Below, piece by piece: positions 59,500 to 64,000 of a stretch of 64,000 nucleotides of DNA (the first letter of the stretch is position 1; each line of letters starts with the position of its first letter). The stretch lies in contig NC_065873.1 in assembly GCF_933775445.1 (NCBI RefSeq), forward strand, positions 21,204,001 through 21,268,000, given 5' to 3'. This DNA is from Argentina anserina (lineage: Eukaryota; Streptophyta; Magnoliopsida; Rosales; Rosaceae). The translations under genes and the position numbers were made by a program. The notes beneath the pieces are model-generated. The model was not told where the DNA came from and did not search any database. It was given only the letters and a program-made list of their open reading frames with translations.

Positions 59500-60590
59500 T
59501 TTTGCTAATCTACACCAGCAAGATCTTCTTGGTTATAGTAACAAAAGGCTCCGACCCAAAACCTATTCCTGCAGTCAGTTCTTAAGTCTTAAATTATGGA
59601 GCTATCCGTGCATGTGGCCTTCTCTTGACATTATTTCCCTCCCTTTAGAATGTGATGAACACTAAAATTATTCGCCTCACTATTACACAATGTGACCACA
59701 GAAGACCATGTTCCCACATGCATGCTCTACTAATCTCAAGTTCTAAACTCGTCTGCCCGTTCCAATATCCTTCCAAAACAACACAACCCATCATTCTACC
59801 CTACTCACCTTTCCTCACCACACCAATTTCACTACTGCCTACTGGATCAGCCACGGTTGCTCTAAGGATCTCAAAAGCAAAGCCACGCCCATCATCGGAA
59901 TATTATAAACAAACCCAGAAAGTTTCAGAACCATCCCCAAGTGGATTCCACCTCTCATTCTCACTAGTGATCATTGTTTCATTATTAAGCTCCTGACCCC
60001 TTTCCAGTAAAGAAATGACTTCTCCTATGACTAACCTCATAATCAGCAATAACAAATCTGCTGCTTTCAGAAAGCTTACACCAGCAAAGTTTATAACTTT
60101 TTTGCTTCAATGACCTAAACACAAGTTTTTCACTGTTTCCTGTAAGTTATAAAGAGTGTAAAACTTACCCTTATGGCATTTTAGATTTTTAGCTATCACT
60201 AGACACCAACATAGTTTTTTAATGCATAGCTGCCAAGATTTAAAAGCTTCACGGGCCAAGTGCAGAAAACTTAAAGATATTAAGATGGAAAGGAAGATAG
60301 ACACCTCATGTTCATGTTCATACAGAAGAAAGATCACAACACCAATCTTGTCACTTAGCAAAACATGTAGAGCTGTATTACCAACAGCAGGTGAAGGTTC
60401 CGTTTGTGGTTTGGCCCTTTCTCTTGTTTCTAGTCCCCACCAACCACTTTCTCATCACATTCACCCTTTTAAGCCTTACATACCTCTTCCCAACTCTTTA
60501 CTCTATTTTCATTCCCTTTTCCTTTCCCCAAACTCAAGCACACATTTATTGAAGCTCTACTATTCTGAACTAGATTGATTACCATATCAT
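59500..60590. other. intergenic upstream of the AGP gene
   Basis: No gene supported. The ORFs at 59652 and 60222 have no recognisable domain. The CT-rich stretch at 60440-60570 is probably promoter or leader of the AGP gene. Confidence 0.5.
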
Positions 60591-60598
60591 CATTAATT

Positions 60599-61009
60599 AT
60601 GGCTTCTTTTAGGTCCTTCATGGCAATGCTCATGTTCTTCATGGCTTATTCTTCTGGTTCTTCACTAGCTACTAAAATTTCCTCAATCTCTGCAGCACCT
60701 GCAGTTTTACCAGGTGCTCCAGCTCCACAATCTTCGTCTCCAACCTTATCACCAGACATTTCTCCTTTGTTCCCTTCACCTTCTGGTGTGCCACTTTCTC
60801 CGAGTGAGTCATCACTGCCCACAATCCCATCAAGTCCAAGCCCACCAAACCCTGAAGCTGTTGTTGCTGCTCCTGAACCAGAATTGGGTGCTTCACCATC
60901 TGGGGCTCCTATGCCAGTTTCTCATTCAGTTTCTGTCACTTCTTCAGCTCTGCCTCTACATGGATTTTTCTTACTTGGGTTTCTGGTTTTCTGTGTAATG
61001 CAGGTTTGA
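60599..61009 (+). CDS. classical arabinogalactan protein
   Basis: A 136-residue ORF from the ATG at 60599. Residues 1-25 are a signal peptide (MASFRSFMAMLMFFMAYSSG). The mature part is rich in Pro, Ala, Ser and Thr with AP, SP and PS dipeptides (e.g. PGAPAPQ, SPSGVPLSPS), the sites where Pro is hydroxylated and O-glycosylated. The C-terminal HGFFLLGFLVFCVMQV is a hydrophobic GPI-anchor signal. The ISAAPAVLPGAP opening resembles the AGP25-27 group; that subgroup is a recollection. It should act as a cell-surface proteoglycan. There is no intron. Confidence 0.85.
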   Translation: MASFRSFMAMLMFFMAYSSGSSLATKISSISAAPAVLPGAPAPQSSSPTLSPDISPLFPSPSGVPLSPSESSLPTIPSSPSPPNPEAVVAAPEPELGASPSGAPMPVSHSVSVTSSALPLHGFFLLGFLVFCVMQV

Positions 61010-61014
61010 GAGAT

Positions 61015-61485
61015 TGTTTTTGTAATTTTGGTGGAACTGAAAAAGCTTCAATTATTGTGTAATAGTAGTGGTTCCACTTTATGTCTGTAAACTATTCTGG
61101 TAGTATATAAAGTGCTGTAGTATGATGATAGGGTAAATGCAGTCATTGCAGAATGTCATTCTTCAGAAAAATAACGGCTGGATCAGTCTTTTATAATTGT
61201 TGTTCGCATAAATGACCATTGTGTCTGCTGCATGGATGCAACACTTCAAATGAGTTTCTTGAATCAACAACAAATAACAAAGACAAAATAGGGGCTACCA
61301 TATTTATACCAATGTAATTGAGTTACAATCAATGCAGAATAACACACCAACAACATAAGAAACCTGAGAAGCAGTCTTTGAAGGAAATACTAGACTCCTT
61401 ACATAAATTACAAGGGAAATTACCCCAATATAAACATTTATATAAACTGTGTCCTATAATTATACTAATTGCAAACCTGCTAACC
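61015..61485. other. 3' flanks of convergent AGP and NET3 genes
   Basis: AT-rich sequence holding the 3' untranslated regions of both genes. No other feature seen. Confidence 0.5.
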
Positions 61486-61490
61486 GACAG

Positions 61491-63977
61491 CTAGAGTGCA
61501 ACAATTGGAGTATGAGACTTTGGGGACCTGTTAAACAACTTCCCTAGAAATGTAGCCTTCAATTTGTTAAACTCGAAGAAGGGACTCGAATTATCTGCTA
61601 ATTCTCGGGCAAGATACTTTCTCAGCTTCACATTTTCCTGTTTGTAAACATCCACAGCTACACTCAACTGTCTTATTACCTCTCTCTTCTCATCATCTTT
61701 CTGCTTTAGCTGAGCCTGTTGAATTGTATTTTCCTCTTGGAGCCTCTCTATTTCTTCCTTTAACTTCCTCACTTCATCGTCACTGACTCTGCATGAAACC
61801 TTCCCTTCTGTTGCTTTATTAACTGGGGTTTCATCCTCAATTTCAGGATCATCAACTTCAGACTCAGTGTACTCCTCAGGATCACAGGTTTCAGACAGGC
61901 TATCGTAGGTTTCATCCACCACACTCATTGACTTTTCTGAATGGCATTTGGTTGAGAAAGGAGACCCTAATGTTGTCAGGAGGCGAGTTCCCGAATCAGA
62001 CTTAACTAGATCATATCTCTCAGCTAATGACCTGTGAGCTCGATAAAATTCTTCAACCATGCCGATTAGCTGTGGTCGCTTCTTGTAATACATCTCTGCA
62101 CGTTGGGCAAAAGAATCTGCATCTTCCTGAATCAGCTGTAGCATGGCATCTGTGTTCTTCTCCAGCTCTGCCATTAAAGGAGAAATACATTTAGTAAAGT
62201 GATAGTGGTGCACATGAACAAATAGTGACTCATACTATACCAAACAACCTTCTTGGCATCAACAATCCGAATTCATATGTAGCATCACCTTGGTGCATGC
62301 ATCAAGATGATGCTAACAGTTGTATTGAGGTCTAAATATACATGTAGTTTTGTTTGATGGGTACAAAACCTTCCAGGCCCATATAAACAATCATGAAGTT
62401 GCCAAATAACAATAAAACAGGAAGCAAGAAGAGAGAAGAAATGATATTGCACATTTATAAATACATTTTTGAGTCCCACAGACTCTTTCTTTGTTCTAAT
62501 GGAATAATACTATGTGCCTAAGGAAGGTTCTTTCAAAAACAACTAGGTTCTAGTAGGTCCAAAACATGACGATGACATGGATATCATATCTCAAGCTAAA
62601 GAGAGATCAACAAAAAGGTAGATCCTTTAGATTTTACTGTGGAACGTGGACCTTTGTTAAACTGCAATGAGGGCCATTACAGAGAACACTATGCATAATT
62701 GCATACACACCATTGCACTCTATACAATCATCAAAACATTGACAAGATATACCCAGAAGGCTAGAACCAGAGCCTTGAAGATAAGATATATTACACCTCT
62801 GGTTGAAGGATCATCGTTAATTTTACCAGCCCTATCACCAACATTCCTCGTCTATCATTCCTTTGTGCTAGGGGACCTCAAGAAGACCTTAACGATCAAT
62901 TATAATAGGCATTAGTAAGCCAATTAGACCACCCACAAACTTAAGCTATGTTATTGATTTGTAGGCACTGTGATTTAATTTGTGTCTTTACTCTTTACAT
63001 ACTATGAAAGTACATTTTTATCAAAGTTCTCTAAAATTGATTACTGTACCCATCAAGAGTGGCCATTAAAAAAGTTAACCTTGAAATGCCTGAGCTCAAC
63101 TCAACTAAAATTTTACAAAACTGTATCATAAACAAAGGTGTTGCCGGCCACAAAATTTAGTCCAAGGAATTTAATAAAATAAATTAAAACACATGTAAAG
63201 ACCACAATTTAGCAAATCTGATATAGCAAAGCCATACAACCTTTTGTATCCATCTGCACCAATCCATTTTCAATTATTTCACATATTTTATTGGCAAGGA
63301 TGGTCGGTTTAAACTATTTTGACTATTAATCTTGATAAGCAATAAACTAATGTACGAAACTTAGCATCTAATTTCTTACATAACCAAAGGCAAGAAATTC
63401 TCGTGTTCAGATAAAAACAATGACACTCAGTAATCAACTCTCACCACCAGTCTCCGCAATTCCGATCACTCAAATTACACGGAAGCTGAACAATTCATTA
63501 ATTTCAGATCACAATCTATGAAACTTACTCACAGAATTGAAGATGAGCAACTTGACACCCTTCTGTTTAAATAATACCCCACTTAGTTATTCAGTTCCCA
63601 ATCTCACCCACCAGTCCCCCCAAATATGTTCACTCATTTCACCTAAAAGCTTCAAACTTTATACACAAGGTGACCAGGGTCCCCTATTCCCCACCACAAA
63701 AACCAAAAAAAGAACCCAACTTTCAAATCTCAGAACCTCAAAAACCCACAACGGTCATAAATCACAACCCCATTTCCACAGTAACATCTAAAAACACCAG
63801 ATCTAGAACAAGAAACAAGAAGTCAAGAACAGAGAGTGTACCAGCCAGAGTCGACTGAAGCCATGGAGTTCTTGTCGAGTTGCTTCGGCTGTCAAACAGC
63901 CAGTAATGCGACGCCTGCTGCTGCTTCTTCATCATCTTCTTCTTCCTTCTTACCTTCAATTCAACCCCCCAAAACAC
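61491..63977 (-). CDS. NETWORKED (NET3-type) actin-binding protein with NAB domain
   Basis: Two exons, 63842-63935 (or to 63977) and 61491-62167, joined across a 1.67-kb intron, give 256 residues from the ATG at 63935 or 270 from 63977. Residues 8-75 form the NAB (KIP1-like) domain: HYWLFDS, then PWLQSTLAELEK across the exon junction, then LIQEDADSFAQRAEMYYKKR and VEEFYRAHRSLAERYD. An acidic linker follows, then a coiled coil from about residue 155 (VRKLKEEIERLQEEN) and a basic C-terminus. NET proteins bind actin filaments and link them to membranes; NET3 members are short like this one. The usual WWWDSH start of the domain is reduced to YWLFDS. The start codon is not settled. Confidence 0.85.
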
Positions 63978-64000
63978 TTCAAAATTTAATCAACCAAAAC

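Overview
This window is nuclear DNA from a flowering plant. The evidence is GT-AG (and a few GC-AG) introns, plant-specific families (YUCCA, ARF, chloroplast DEG2, NET3/NAB-domain, arabinogalactan protein, DUF295 F-box), eukaryotic tRNA genes, and a dense mix of plant transposons. The gene content and the RNase H-bearing L1 retroelements fit a eudicot, probably Rosaceae. That family call is inference; no database comparison was made.

Layout, left to right. 1-2815: 3'-truncated BRCT-domain gene (minus). 3031-3102: tRNA-Pro(AGG). 3520-5424: single-exon polygalacturonase (minus) with an extensin-like stalk and a membrane anchor. 6073-8966: probable solo LTR. 9564-11062: a small Harbinger-like MITE, then a nearly perfectly palindromic Mutator-type element. 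11902-16386: two paralogous F-box/DUF295 genes separated by a hAT-type element. 17192-19267: another hAT-type element and a Harbinger derivative with a transposase remnant. 19601-20749: short-chain dehydrogenase. 20959-21608: conserved small protein gene with frame breaks (minus). 22051-29867: auxin response factor locus (minus) that looks non-functional. A 2.66-kb Harbinger-type element carrying an 11.4-copy, 145-bp satellite array sits inside a coding exon, and there is also a frameshift and a damaged splice donor. 31522-37924: intact 21-exon chloroplast protease DEG2. 38362-39834: YUCCA10-like flavin monooxygenase (minus), convergent with DEG2.

40000-59500 is gene-poor and transposon-rich. 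It holds two Mutator-type MITEs, a TRIM with both LTRs, two identical tRNA-Leu(AAG) genes, a broken F-box/DUF295 gene, a degraded L1 LINE with a 14-bp target duplication, a copia-like solo LTR, an odd TGTGAC-rich repeat block, an RNase H fragment and a foldback MITE. The right end has an arabinogalactan protein gene (60599-61009) and a NET3-type actin-binding gene (61491-63977, minus).

The genes do not form a pathway, although YUCCA (auxin synthesis) and ARF (auxin response) are about 8.5 kb apart. The notable theme is transposon activity: at least nine insertions can be delimited to the base by their target-site duplications, and one hit a coding exon of a transcription factor. I saw no clearly new biological system. 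The satellite-bearing Harbinger element in the ARF exon and the membrane-anchored polygalacturonase are the most worthwhile leads.
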